DNA of 64,000 bases from Dendrolimus kikuchii (lineage: Eukaryota; Arthropoda; Insecta; Lepidoptera; Lasiocampidae): positions 19,252,338 through 19,316,337 of the forward strand of contig CM034401.1 in assembly GCA_019925095.2 (NCBI GenBank), written 5' to 3'. Under the pieces are notes generated by a model. The model worked only from the letters and a program-made list of their open reading frames with translations. It had not been told where the DNA came from and ran no database searches. The position numbers and the translations under genes are program-made. Below, one piece after another: positions 30,508 through 40,814 of this stretch; positions within the stretch are counted from its first letter, which is position 1, and every line of letters starts with the position of its first letter.

Positions 30508-33500
30508 AATGTATGTATATATATGTATATGTATATATATATACATATATAAGTAAAAACTCACCAAATAAATGTTTAAAATATAGGTATTTTCAATATT
30601 CATTTCTGCTAATGGTTAAATAATATTTTTTATATTATTATTCCGCCGTGACAATATCGAGAAGTTATTGTAGATTTAATAGAATATGAATTTTTGACAC
30701 TATCGCAATGACATCGTACTTTGAATATTAGAATGATAACAGAATTGGGCCCCTGATCATTGAAGAGTCACAAGTACATTAATCATTAAGCTTTCAATAC
30801 ATGAAAGACATTGTGCAGAACCTAAATGGTTGGGAATATGTACTAATCAAAATAAAGTAATAATAGAATTCTGATGACTACTTTTCAGGCTGAAATTCTT
30901 GAGAGGGAGCGTCTCCGCATCAAATCAGGTAAAGATCTGCAGGATGCACGTCTCCGGATGCAGGAGCAGGAAATGCAAAAGTTGGTTGAGCAGAGGAGGA
31001 GGGATAAGATCGAGGACCTGAAGGCTAAGGAGCGGGTCAAGGCGCAGATTGAGGCAGACCGGCAGGCGAGGAAGTAAGTAACACAAAATCCAAAATCATG
31101 CAATTAAAAACCTAGGCACAGGTGCCTGTGAATCTAAATCTACTTTGGAAAAAGCCAGATTTTTGAAGTAATGGGTTCAGGAAAAAGAAATCCATTCATT
31201 TTATGACAACTTTTTAAGACTGTCTAATATTTATCGGATTGTCGATTTCGATCGACACCATTGAAAAAGATTAAAATATATATATATAACGGACACAATT
31301 TCTTGACATGCTATTATTCTCCAACTTGTCCTCTGACATAAGCCTCCTATAAATACTACTATTTTGATCCATCTCTTGCTGTTCTCTACAAAGAGCTCCT
31401 ACTATTTGTTTCACAATATATGTTGTTATAATTTCAAGGTTGGCCCAGTCAGGCCAAACCCAGCCCGAGCCGACGCCAGTGGCGCCCCCGCCGGTGATCA
31501 ACCCGAATCCAGCCCCGAAGGCCAATTACGATCAGGCCAGGATCCAGCTCAGGCTGCCCGATGGTCAAGCTTTGGCCCACACATTTGGGGCTAAGGAACA
31601 GCTCGCTGCTGTCAGGTAGGATAATCTTTGCTATCTTTGTGATTTGGGGCCATCCATAAATTTCATCACATTAAGGGGGGAGGCGATCGACGGAGTGTGA
31701 CAGTGAGTGGGAGGGATTTCATTTTCGTGACGTCATATTTCAAAATCAAAATTGAAGAAATTTGAACTATTAATGAAAAATAATAAAACTACGCTTTAAC
31801 GGTTTTTTAAGCGCGGTAATTTTATTTGATTTTGGCTTTTCCGACGTTTCGGCCACTTTTCAGTGGCCGTGATCACGGAAGACAAAGATATCAAGTGTCA
31901 ACGAGTATTGTTGAAAAAACCAAATTCAAATCAAATTACCGCGCTTAAAACCGTTAAAACCTAGTTTTATTATTTTTCATTAATAGTTCAAATTTTTTCG
32001 ATTTTGATTTTGAAATATGACGTCACGAAAATGAAGTCCCTCCCACTCACTGTCACACTTGACTTGTATACAAGTCGCGAAAACTTAAGAAAATATTATA
32101 TTAATGAAAAAATTCAAAATACCAACTCTATCTGTAGGAGGTATAGTGTTTAAAATGGAAATAAAATTAATTACGGAACTGCTGTTTTAATTTAATAATT
32201 TCTTGATGTAAAATTGCAAAATATGTGATGTCACACTAGGGAAGGAGGAGCCGACAAAAACGGGGAAGACGTCAAAAATCATTGAAAATCGTGTGTCGCA
32301 ATATGTAGATGGCCGTTTTTATATCAACTCCGTTATTCAGCTTTTGGCAATTCATACAAAGTTGTCGCGTAACTTGAGAGTGTAAAGGAAAATATTCATT
32401 TTTAATAAACACATGTACAACTTGTAGTTTGTTGTTGAGGTATCTTTTAAACAAATTTTATTTGTACCGGAAGATCCCGTTCTTCCATAACCGTTAATAT
32501 TACATAAATTATTGTGTTATATTTGAAAGTAGTTTCTAAATATTTTCATGGAGTCGAAGACATAAGAATGATACTTTGTATATTTTCGCAATTTATTGAT
32601 ATAACAATTGAATCCCTGTAAATCTATTTTGTTTAATACCCCATTCCATGTTGAAATTTGATAATGGTCATGAAAAAATATGTGAAATGGCGGGAAATCT
32701 AAAGAATTTTTTAATATAGACAACATTCCACAACGACCAACGTTCACGACCGCGATTTTTTCCGTTCCACTTGCTTGCCGGCGTTACTAACATCTATCTG
32801 TCTACTATCATAAACTCTAGTGGAACCGATTATGGAGCGTTGATGTCATAAACAACGAAATACACAAATGTCATTGGTTCATCTATAGAGAGAGAATTAA
32901 TGCTCTGTGGTCAACGCCCACTTCGACCCACCTCTTGACATGGGTGGTTGTGAGCGCTGTGTGATAGATAATGATGACGTCATTAGTGACGTTGTCGCCA
33001 CGACCATAACACCGTGGTCGGCATGAGGAACAGCTGACGGAGCATTTTGGGTGTTGTAAGCCGCAAACGGACCGTGTCCATAGTAAACGCATTCCAAATT
33101 CAAAATAATTGAGTCGAAAAAAGAAGTTTTATGAAACAGAATTTATGGCTAGACTAGTAATATTATCTTTTTTTTAACTGTTTTTAACTCTTAAGCTCAC
33201 TAATAGCACATATGTGTCCGCGATGACAGTGCTAATCCGCGTTTGTGCACGTGACCGTTTTTGTGTTGTTGTCTCACTCTGGTTATATAGGATTTGTATG
33301 AAATGGGTATATTTTCTTGGTATATTACGAGATAGTGATAATAATAATAATAATAATAATAATCGGCAGACAAACACACATATTGTATATCCCCAAATTA
33401 AGCAAGTTACGCTTGTGTTATGGGTAATATACAACGGACTACTCTGGGGCCGATCCCAGACACCCAGACCATAGTAAATAACGGAGAAAATACGTTTCCG

Positions 33501-36230
33501 AAATTTACTATACCAGGAATCGAACCCGGAACCTCTGCGTTGCAGTGAGGCACGCCGGCAAAGGCTTAGCCCGCTCAACCACAGAGGCCGGCAAAAGTGA
33601 TAGTATTAGTCTTGCGGTTTTTTGGTAATATCGATAAAAGGGTGAATGGTTAATTAAGTTATGCCATTTAAAGATTACTCTTAGGGGCCATTCATTAATT
33701 ACGTAAGGGTCCCAAGAGGGGTCTAACCCCCCCTGGGTTTAAAGTCTATACATGTCCTTATCTGGGGGAGGGGGTAGCTGGAGGGGGGGGGGGGTTCTGG
33801 TAGCAATGAAAGAGTAACCTAAATTATTTGCCAAAGAATAAAAATCTTTGATTTACATTCAACTGTGAGTTTTAGTGTAACTGGTCCTTTTCTAACAACG
33901 TTTTATTATTCGGAAGAATGAGATTGAATCTTACGTGAGAAAACTCTTATGTATCCTTAGATGGAGGCAGGGAGGGAGGGGGGGGGGGGGGGTCAAAAGT
34001 CGTCCAAATCATCCTTACGTAATTAATGAATGACCCCTTTTTTTTCTTTTTATTGCATGAGTTCAGCAGACAGGCAGACGGCCCACTTGATGAAAAGTGG
34101 TTACCATCGCCTCTGGACATTTGCCACACCAAAGATGCTACAAATGCGCTGCTGCTCTCTTCAGGGAGATTGGAACCTGGTCACTAATGCCGAAAAAAAC
34201 TTAAGGTTGTTATGGCGACATACTCTAGACCAGGGGTGGTAGCCATCCAGTTGGGCAAATGCCCTACCACCTAGCAAAACCCTTACAGAGTTAAAGAATT
34301 TTTGTAAATATTTCTGTATTCATCTACAATGTTACAATGCACTGTGTAAGTCTGCATCTGCTGATAACAAAATCTCTCATCATCATCTTCATCATATCGT
34401 TCACTGGATATAGCTGTGAGAGCTGTTTTTCGATTTTTATTCTATCCTGTAAAATTTGAATCTTGTAAAGTTGGGGTATCGATTTTATACTCATTTTTGT
34501 GTAGACTGTACCTCCAAATGCACGCGCAGGAGTTCGCCCAACAAGAGAACTTCAAGCTGATGACGACGTATCCAAAGAAAATATTCACAAGCGAAGATTA
34601 TGACAAACCACTAGAGACGTTAGGTAATTATTTTCAAGTAGAACTTGTTCATGTAATTTATTTCAATTTTCTTCTTCTTCTGCTTCTCCTGTCATTATCC
34701 TTTCTTGTACTTAATATTTTCGCGACTAGTATACATAATACAACAACGTTTTAACGGTTTCAAGCGCGGTAATGTATTTGATTTTTATTATTCCGACGTT
34801 TCGACTACTTTTCAGTGGCCAGTGAACGTCTTTTCTCATACTGTTTGAAATTAAATTTTGTGTTAAGAGCCATTGGACCTCTGGGTCCCAATGAGCTGGA
34901 CCGGCAAAGGTTTGGCTTGTTTGACCACGATTTCAATATTTCAAAATTGCAATATTTAAAAAAACATTTTGATTAAATATTATTATCTTATTCTTTTTTT
35001 TCATTCTCTATACAAACCATAAGCATTCATCAAACTGAAGTGAACTCCGCGCGGAATGCGGTCTAAACGGATTTTCTTGCTCATTTAGCTTCTGAAACTG
35101 ATGCACCTCGAGTATCCATTGTTACTGGTTCATCGTAAACATATTGTTTGATTCAGACGAAGTATTAATATTGTCAGTCGTATGAGATTTTATTTCCTTT
35201 AAATTTTTTCATAAATAGTTTCATATTTAACTGAAGTTAAGATAAAATACCACCTCGTGGTGTCCTGCATGAATTTTGTGAATTTTGTACGCACAAATGT
35301 TATATGCGCTTAGAGTGAAGTTAGTTCAGTGAGTTTGCGCAGGTTCAGTCAAACTGTGTTGTTTATTATACCTTACGGTGTGTTGCGCAATAACGTGTAC
35401 CAAATTCAAGGACGCATTTAAATTTTGCTTGCACTAGCGACAGTTCGCATCAATTTAAATACATCTATATATATATCCTATATATGTGAGTCCATGGTAA
35501 AGCAAACACGTAAATGTTCTTCGGCTTTAATGTAAATGTTAGATTATTCAAATTCAAATTCAAAAGTTTTTATTTAAAATAAGTTCCACTGGAGAACACT
35601 TTTTGAAGGTCATACGTGTAAGTTAAAATTTAATTTTTACTTCCTATTCTATGTACACCACTTCGCAACGTGTTGATGCTTTTAAGGAGAAGAAGCGGCA
35701 AGAAACTCCCCAGCAACACGTCTAGCTAAATACTGTTTTTCTTTATATTTCATATTCTATTTATATCACAAATTCTTTTTTTTTATAAGTTTTGTACAGA
35801 AGTATGTTACAGAATTACTTTTTGAAGAATTCATGGAGTTGTAGCAAACAATGCATACTCAATAAGACCAAGGCAATAAAAGGAAACAAAAATAATGTTA
35901 TAGTTATAATAATGACATGACGTGCTAAAATGTTATGCTGCAATATGTCTCTACAAATTCCTTACAAGCATGGCAAGATAAAAAAAAAGTTATACAAAAT
36001 TTAGTATAAGAGGTTGGAGCGAGCTGCTATGTAAATGAATTTTTGGCATTCTTTTGTCTTCAATAGTGTAGTATCCCCTTTTTAGCAATTTTATTATTCT
36101 TATCGGAGCTAGAAATTGTCGTCCCTCGTCCCGCGCTGAGGCCTCAGTTTGATCAGAACTTTATTCTAATTCCCATGTTTTTTTAGGTCTGGTGCCATCA
36201 GCCGTGATAATAGTGTCGAGGGGCCAATAA
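26367..36230 (+). CDS. UBXN1: UBX domain protein 1, UBXN1/SAKS1 type (gene span)
   Basis: Family knowledge: UBXN1 binds ubiquitin chains through an N-terminal UBA domain and the AAA ATPase p97/VCP through a C-terminal UBX domain, and modulates degradation of ubiquitinated proteins in the cytosol. Seen: six exons (26367-26416, 27927-28320, 30889-31073, 31439-31615, 34505-34623, 36187-36230) with consistent GT-AG sites and phases, summing to 969 nt = 322 residues and a TAA stop. Order: UBA (1-42, IQTLIEMGFSKERAEKALAV), a C2H2-like CxxC...H...H segment (FKCDECG ... YHAAKTKH), a long charged coiled coil, a proline-rich linker, then UBX (from ARIQLRLPDGQ to LVPSAVIIV). Length is close to the human protein (about 300). 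The introns carry several mobile elements. Confidence 0.95.
26610..26765 (-). mobile_element. LINE 3' end with (TATG)n tail, in UBXN1 intron 1
   Basis: Reverse complement of the 37622-37908 tail: CATACATAACTTCACGCCAG to TCTTAAGGCTCCTGACATCA. Confidence 0.8.
27927..28320 (+). CDS. UBXN1: UBXN1 exon 2
   Basis: Acceptor TTTTATTTTCAG, donor GTAGGT. It completes UBA (VEPAMEWLLAHSED), then a Ser/Thr/Pro-rich stretch, the CDEC...H...H segment and the start of the coiled coil (KKAQLALLEEKMKQKRKERE). Confidence 0.95.
28321..28460 (+). other. UBXN1: Possible retained-intron 3' end of UBXN1
   Basis: Reading through the exon 2 donor, the frame stays open for 36 more codons (VGSKLKNEWFNKRIQHDFTL ...) to a TAA at 28429-28431, and AATAAA follows at 28455-28460. 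If used, it would give a short isoform with UBA and zinc-binding parts but no UBX. This is an inference; ordinary splicing is well supported. Confidence 0.3.
28715..28965 (+). mobile_element. Dispersed retroposon, 'GCAGAC' family, plus-strand copy
   Basis: GGTAGGGTATCTGCCCATCT at the left and ATAGGCGATGGTACCGCTTA then GGGCCGTCTGCCTG at the right; reverse complement of the family at 9000-9290. Confidence 0.7.
29106..29350 (+). repeat. Dispersed repeat in UBXN1 intron 2
   Basis: Starts TACTAATATTATAAAGTTGA and ends CACGGGCACAGCTAG; same broad family as 7840-8235 and 50325-50700. Confidence 0.5.
29351..30235. other. UBXN1 intron 2, AT-rich, nothing recognised
   Basis: Contains only a 107-codon, very AT-rich minus-strand open frame (29905-30228) with no recognisable motif; treated as non-coding. 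Confidence 0.4.
30236..30345. mobile_element. Penelope-type terminal palindrome
   Basis: AATAAAACTACGTTTTAACG and its reverse complement meet at CCGCGC, forming a near-perfect ~58 bp palindrome, followed by GTATACAAGTCGCGAAAACT and TAAGAAAATATTAT. The same end sequence occurs at 32068-32100 and 55825-55862. Confidence 0.65.
30455..30552. repeat. (AT)n microsatellite
   Basis: Long run of TA dinucleotides with a few TATG and TACA interruptions in UBXN1 intron 2. Confidence 0.9.
30889..31073 (+). CDS. UBXN1: UBXN1 exon 3, coiled coil
   Basis: Acceptor CTACTTTTCAG, donor GTAAGT. Entirely charged helix: AEILERERLRIKSGKDLQDA and RRRDKIEDLKAKERVKAQIE. Confidence 0.95.
31439..31615 (+). CDS. UBXN1: UBXN1 exon 4, linker and start of UBX
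   Basis: Acceptor ATAATTTCAAG, donor GTAGGA. Proline-rich linker (TPVAPPPVINPNPAPKANYD) then the first UBX strands QARIQLRLPDGQALAHTF. Confidence 0.93.
31648..32290. mobile_element. MITE 'GGGGCCATCCATAAATT', split by Penelope sequence
   Basis: Left end GGGGCCATCCATAAATTTCA. The right part AACTGCTGTTTTAATTTAAT, CTTGATGTAAAATTGCAAAA and GATGTCACACTA matches the intact element at 46369-46718. The insert at 31782-32098 is flanked by ATTAATGAAAAA. Confidence 0.65.
31782..32098. mobile_element. Penelope-like insertion with inverted arms
   Basis: Contains AAACTACGCTTTAACGG, CCGACGTTTCGGCCACTTTT and CAGTGGCCGTGATCACGG, then the inverse arm AAAACCGTTAAAACCTAG. The arm continues beyond the element into an inverted copy of the flanking host/MITE sequence 31694-31781. 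Target duplication ATTAATGAAAAA on both sides. In UBXN1 intron 4. Confidence 0.65.
32728..33070. mobile_element. GC-rich MITE, diverged copy 2
   Basis: Shares TTCCGTTCCACTTGCTTGCC, CTTGACATGGGTGGTTG and AATGATGACGTCATTAGTGA with 11961-12662 and 38471-38708; its central part is longer and its ends less clear. Confidence 0.6.
33182..33345 (+). repeat. Dispersed repeat, copy interrupted by a SINE (left part)
   Basis: Relative of window positions 1-210 in reverse; it continues after the SINE at 33593-33650 (GTGATAGTATTAGTCTTGCG). The sequence AGTGATA is present on both sides of the insert. Confidence 0.65.
33346..33592 (-). mobile_element. tRNA-derived SINE with (ATT)n tail
   Basis: Minus strand: starts GCCGGCCTCTGTGGTTGAGC (A-box part), B box GGGTTCGATTCCTGG near 33513-33528, ends CGCCGATT-type sequence at 33361 and an (ATT)n tail. 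Nearly the same sequence as 50785-51030. Target duplication AGTGATA. Confidence 0.88.
33684..34037. mobile_element. MITE with 25-bp terminal inverted repeats
   Basis: GGGGCCATTCATTAATTACG at the left and CGTAATTAATGAATGACCCC at the right are inverted repeats with one mismatch. About 354 bp, with G-runs inside. Related by its ends to 31648-32290 and 46369-46718. In UBXN1 intron 4. Confidence 0.8.
34040..34290 (-). mobile_element. Dispersed retroposon, 'GCAGAC' family
   Basis: T-rich edge, CAGACAGGCAGACGGCCCAC, then ACCATCGCCTCTGGACATTT and CAAATGCCCTACCACCTAGC. It directly abuts the right end of the MITE at 33684-34037. Confidence 0.7.
34505..34623 (+). CDS. UBXN1: UBXN1 exon 5, UBX
   Basis: Acceptor TTTTGTGTAG, donor GTAATT. 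Encodes LMTTYPKKIFTSEDYDKPLE, with the P-K-K/R region that in the family forms the p97-contacting loop (usually F-P-R, here Y-P-K). Confidence 0.93.
34735..34830. mobile_element. Penelope-type terminal fragment
   Basis: ACAACGTTTTAACGGTTTCA, GCGCGGTAATGTATTTG and CCGACGTTTCGACTACTTTT CAGTGGCC match the ends at 31782 and 55745. In UBXN1 intron 5. Confidence 0.55.
35545..35715. repeat. Dispersed repeat ending in (AAATTC)n
   Basis: TCAAATTCAAATTCAAAAGT at one end, then GTTCCACTGGAGAACACTTT and CCACTTCGCAACGTG. A reverse-strand relative is at 39470-39660 (CGTTGCGAAGCGGTGTACAT). Confidence 0.5.
36187..36230 (+). CDS. UBXN1: UBXN1 exon 6 and stop
   Basis: Acceptor TTTTTTTAG. Encodes GLVPSAVIIVSRGQ and TAA, the normal last strand of UBX; too short to appear as an open frame on its own. 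Confidence 0.93.
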
Positions 36231-36324
36231 TATATCAAGTGATATCTGGTATTATTCCGAATTTTGTACCTTGGTGTAGGAGCGATCTGTAATATATCTA
36301 ATAATTCTCATTGGATGACCTGGA

Positions 36325-36330
36325 AATAAA
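36325..36330 (+). terminator. Poly(A) signal of UBXN1
   Basis: AATAAA 95 nt after the UBXN1 stop, followed by GT-rich sequence (GTTCTGTGTCGTGAATGTTTTG), as expected of a cleavage site. Confidence 0.75.
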
Positions 36331-37615
36331 GTTCTGTGTCGTGAATGTTTTGAGTTTTATTTTTGATCATCTATTTAGGTCGGTATATAGAAGTAAAACC
36401 GCCACCGTACCGACTGTCAAATTGGGCTAACTAACTTTCACAAATAAAACCATACCAATGCAAGTTAAGATCCATTCGATTGACAAATATTTGTAGAGTC
36501 TAAAATTCACATCGAATCGGTTTTGGTTCGATCCTAAATGGATCTATGTAGTTCGACTATGGTAGAAACTAGGTTTTGTTTTACGCAGAAATAAAAAGCT
36601 ACCAAATTTTCTACGTTTTTTTTAAACTTCATAGATTTAATTTTTACAAAGAAATCATAATTACAGACTGCCGATTGCACAGTCCAGTGAAATGCCAAAG
36701 ACGAGCCATAAGTTTACAAACTACGAGTGTCTTTTCTCAATGAAAACAAGATTGATTCAATATAGAACCGATATGGTTTACGGACTTCCAAAACCGTCCA
36801 AAGTCGATTCGATTTCAATTTTAGTTAGACTTGCGGCCCTGTCTAGTTAGGCGCGGCCATACATCACATACGTAATTTCCCGGTTCTCTCTTACATACAA
36901 AATACATGCACTGGAGCAGCCCACTCTATAAAATACTATATCAGGTACGTTGACAAGAGTGAAGACTTTATCAAATTAATCAGAAAAGTTTGGCTTTTTA
37001 TTTCGATGCAAAAAATAAAATATTTCAAAAAGATTAAGTATATTTTTTAAACAATGTATTGAGTTCATATTACAGTTTGGCCTACAAGTAATTAACATGA
37101 AGTACAAAATAAAACGATTTTATGTATTTTCGCAATAGGTTTTTGGAAAACTGCGTTCCTGAAAAATTGCCAACTTTATTTATTGACTGCTTGATTTTAA
37201 GCGTGCGATATGTACGTAACCCATACAATCACAACATTGGACAAACTGATAATTAATTAATTACTTGCTTAATCTTTCAAGTACGAAATAAAAAACAATT
37301 TTGTAAAAAAAAAACTGCAATTTATTCTTAAAATCTAAAATTATTAAGTACATAACATGAATATTCAGTTACTCAATATACATACGATAAATTTTCTCAC
37401 AATTTCATAAATATAAAATAAAAATAAAAAATTTATACTATAAAATTTTCTTTAAATAACATATAAAATTAAAAACTTACACTATATTATTATGCTTCAT
37501 TTCATTAAATACAAATCAAAGGTAGCCATATAAATTCAACTGAATACTAGAACTACAAAATTAACTGCACCTCTATAGTGAGTAATTATAATGTAGATAT
37601 ATATTTTCTATACTA
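36331..37615. other. Spacer downstream of UBXN1
   Basis: No gene or recognisable mobile element; AT-rich, with only short open frames. Confidence 0.4.
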
Positions 37616-37621
37616 AGGAAA

Positions 37622-37908
37622 GGAATGCTCCGGTGGTTCGGGCATGTGGAAAGAATGACTAAACAGATATACAATGCAAAAGTGGATGAATACAGAAGTC
37701 GTGGAAGGCCACGACACATCTTCCATTATCAAATTGATCGTGTACTAGCAGAAGGTGATGTCAGGAGCCTTAAGAACAGACGAGCGTGCATGACAAGAGT
37801 TATGAATGTTAAAGAAGCAAGTGAGGTGTGTAAGAATAAGTCTAAATGGCGCTCTGTTGTTCGTGCCTACCCCGCAAGGGAACTGGCGTGAAGTTATGTA
37901 TGTATGTA
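37622..37908 (+). mobile_element. LINE 3' end, longest copy of the (TATG)n-tail family
   Basis: An 88-codon frame from 37625 reads [40 protein letters not shown] and [14 protein letters not shown] before a stop and (TATG)n. LRWFGHVERM is the usual start of the C-terminal segment of LINE reverse transcriptases. At least six more truncated copies are in the window, sharing the same 3' end. Confidence 0.85.
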
Positions 37909-38470
37909 TATATATTATCTAAGCAAGAAGAATAACAACAACAGTCGTACAGTAAAAAACGTGCAATAATGGTATTAGACGGATCTATTACCGTCTTATC
38001 TCAAATACGACGGTATGGCTGACACATCCCATAGAACGTTACTTGTAGCAACATCTTATACTTTACGTAACACACATTCGTGTAAAATTTTATTACTTAG
38101 CTGACGTTTTAGTCACGTACTAAGGTCATTAAGAGTATTAAGTATGCCCTTTGTACGTAACTTTAAAACATCAGGTAAACAATAAATCATTACATGAAAA
38201 TTACTTAAACAGAAAAATATCGTGTATTTCATTATGTGTCACTTTTAAACACTAACAATTATTAATTTATTTTTTATAATTAAAATTTGATTTATGGTTG
38301 AAAGTCGCGGTACTGAAAGGAAACAACGACATTCAATAATAATGCATGACTATTATTTACATAGATTGCTTCCACCCAAAGACTGAAATGACCCGGTTAA
38401 TATCAGCTTGAATCCTCGGCCAAATATTAAAAACAGAAATTGATTATCTTTGGCTGGCATATGTACAGCG
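37909..38470. other. Spacer, nothing recognised
   Basis: AT-rich sequence between the LINE fragment and the MITE, no coding signal. Confidence 0.4.
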
Positions 38471-38708
38471 CGTTCCATTAGTAGCTCACAACGCCCAAAA
38501 CGTTCCGTTGGGCGTTCTACAAGGCGACCGCGGTCCTTGTGGTCGTGGCGAAAACGTCACTAATGACGTCATCATTTTCGATCACACAACGGTTACAACG
38601 ACCCATGTCAAGAGGTGGGTCGAATAACCGTTTAACTCGGATTCACGATTGTAACGCGCAAGCAAGTAGAACGGGGAAAAGTGGTCGTTGTGAGCTACTA
38701 ATGGAATG
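38471..38708. mobile_element. GC-rich MITE, intact copy
   Basis: 238 bp. CGTTCCATTAGTAGCTCACA at the left and GTGAGCTACTAATGGAATG at the right are inverted repeats. The centre carries AATGACGTCATCATTTTCGA, including the palindrome TGACGTCA. Confidence 0.8.
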
Positions 38709-40335
38709 AGCTGGTAATATCAGCATAGATGATGAACACCCCTAAAAAGTGATAAGGAGAGATCCATGTCAGTTTTTAGCGATACACCTCCCCCCACTAT
38801 ATGAGAAAGTACTTTAAGAACGGTTCTTAAATATCAAAAACCTGTGTCGCATTAAGTAGAATTTAGAAGATTTTAAATTAGATGTTACTGGCCAATTGTC
38901 ACTCTCAGTATTTTTTAATCTCGATATATAAACATTTAGTGGGATGTAGACTATTTGTTTCAAGCGAAATTTGGAAAAAAATGTCAGGAGAAAAGTTAAA
39001 CTTTCAAATGAGCGAAACAAACGTATAATTAATAATAATGCATTATATCTATGTATCTATAGATTTCACTTGGAAACCAAGTTCTTTATTTCCTTCAGTC
39101 TAGGATTAGGTTGAAAAAACCATTATGTTAAATCTCTCAAAAAATGTCGCTACAAACAACTAACTTTTGATTAATCCCTCGATATAATACTTTGAACTTA
39201 AATTATCGAACTGTACGATAGGCGTTGAATTTTATATAGGGTAAGTATTAACAAAATTTAACTCTTAATCTTTACAATTAAATTAATAAATAGACAAAAT
39301 AAAAAACTATATTATTAAAAGGATCAGAGGACTAGGCTAGGTGGCGTTGTGATCGCTGAATCTGGTGTTTTGCATACTTTTCCGACACTAGAGCGAAAAC
39401 GCAATACTGGGTTCTCCCGTGCATACCTGACTAACTGCCCGGCCACGACCTACAACTTTATTAATTCTTTGGAAACTAATTTTTTAAAGAAAGAAAAACT
39501 TTTTTTACCAAACGTGACGTTGGGTTGTTCCTTGCTGCCTGTTTTTGCTCAAACAGCGATAACACGTTGCGAAGCGGTGTACATAAAGTAGGACGTAGAT
39601 TTAAATTTTAACTTAATATGTATGAGCTTCAACCAGTGGAACCAATTTTGAATAAAACACTTGAATTTCAATTTAACCCTGTCGCTATGAGCGACAGCAA
39701 ACACCAGCAACAAACCCAAATATATTAAGATGTATGCAGTACGCCACGAGTGCGCTGTCCGTCGCGTCTTCCGTCACTAAGCCCAAGGTCGTGGCCGGGC
39801 CGTTGCGAGGGCGTATAATGAATTTAGAACCCAAAGATACATTAGTAGCTATCTGGAATTCGTCCCGAATTCCACAACAGATCACCGTTTCTCCTCAGGA
39901 AGTGGATATGCACAAAGAATTTACCTCAACAAAAACATTTTGCATGTTTAATAAATTAAAATGGAATTTAAAAAATAAGGCTACGCTCATATCTTTTTTC
40001 TGCCCGAAAAAGAACAATTAAGTGAGTTTACACCTTTAAATTTAGATCCTCCTAAAGCGTTTCACCTTACTTAGCAACAGACCTATGAACTAGAAAAAAA
40101 TGTGTAATTCAGCTCTGACGCACGACTGGAGTTTACACGTTAAGTATCTTTGAATATGCACCGATGGATATTATTTTAGATCTTATTTCATTTCATTTAA
40201 GTTCGAAACTGTATAATAAAAAACTTAACACTTGAGTTGATGCTTCTAATAATTCACTCCTCATAAAATTTCCGTACGAGGGGCCTTTATGAAAATCGAT
40301 TCTTAAGGAGTAAACTCCGAAAATCCAGAAGAAGG
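38709..40335. other. Spacer between UBXN1 and RNase T2
   Basis: No supported gene. A 95-codon plus-strand frame at 39734-40021 and an 80-codon frame at 39349-39591 show no domain I know; part of 39470-39660 is a dispersed repeat. Confidence 0.4.
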
Positions 40336-40814
40336 TTAAAGCGTAAGCCACTGTATCAAATTAGTCAACCGATACAACTGTAACAAAATTCTTTGAGGTG
40401 GTTTCGCATTGTATTCATATATTATACCTTTAGAAGTATCACAGTTAGATAATATTCTTAGATTACCAACAGAAACCTCTCTGACAATACCATCACAATC
40501 TGTAATAGTTAAGTCCTTTTTGAAACAAATTCTCAATTCGACTATGTATTGCTTACCTTTACTCTTCCTGCATTCAATAGCTGGATTAACACCTAATTTA
40601 CTATTTATTGCATTATGGAAATCTGTAATTTTATACTCTTTGTTGTCTGAAGGAGTGATACCAGCTTCATTTAAGATGTTTGTCATTGTGTAGTCGTTGA
40701 TAAATTCCAGACCTTTCGAGAAGTATTTGAATTCAGAATTTAATTGTTCTAGTTGGGCAGCGCAGGTTCCGTGCTTGCTCCATTCATGTGCCCATAAACT
40801 GTAGAGAGATGTTT
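40336..40814 (-). CDS. RNASET2: RNase T2 exon 3, CAS2 and stop
   Basis: Acceptor AAATTCCAG. Encodes LWAHEWSKHGTCAAQLEQLN, then KYFSKGLEFIN, IVELRICFKKDL and a C-terminal part ending LIQWLTL, stop at 40336-40338. Confidence 0.95.

Noticed and set aside
33214..33474. 86-codon frame with poly-Asn run
   Set aside because: The Asn run is the (AAT)n tail of the SINE; the frame crosses a repeat/SINE junction.
40409..40693. 94-codon plus-strand frame
   Set aside because: Antisense shadow of RNase T2 exon 3.
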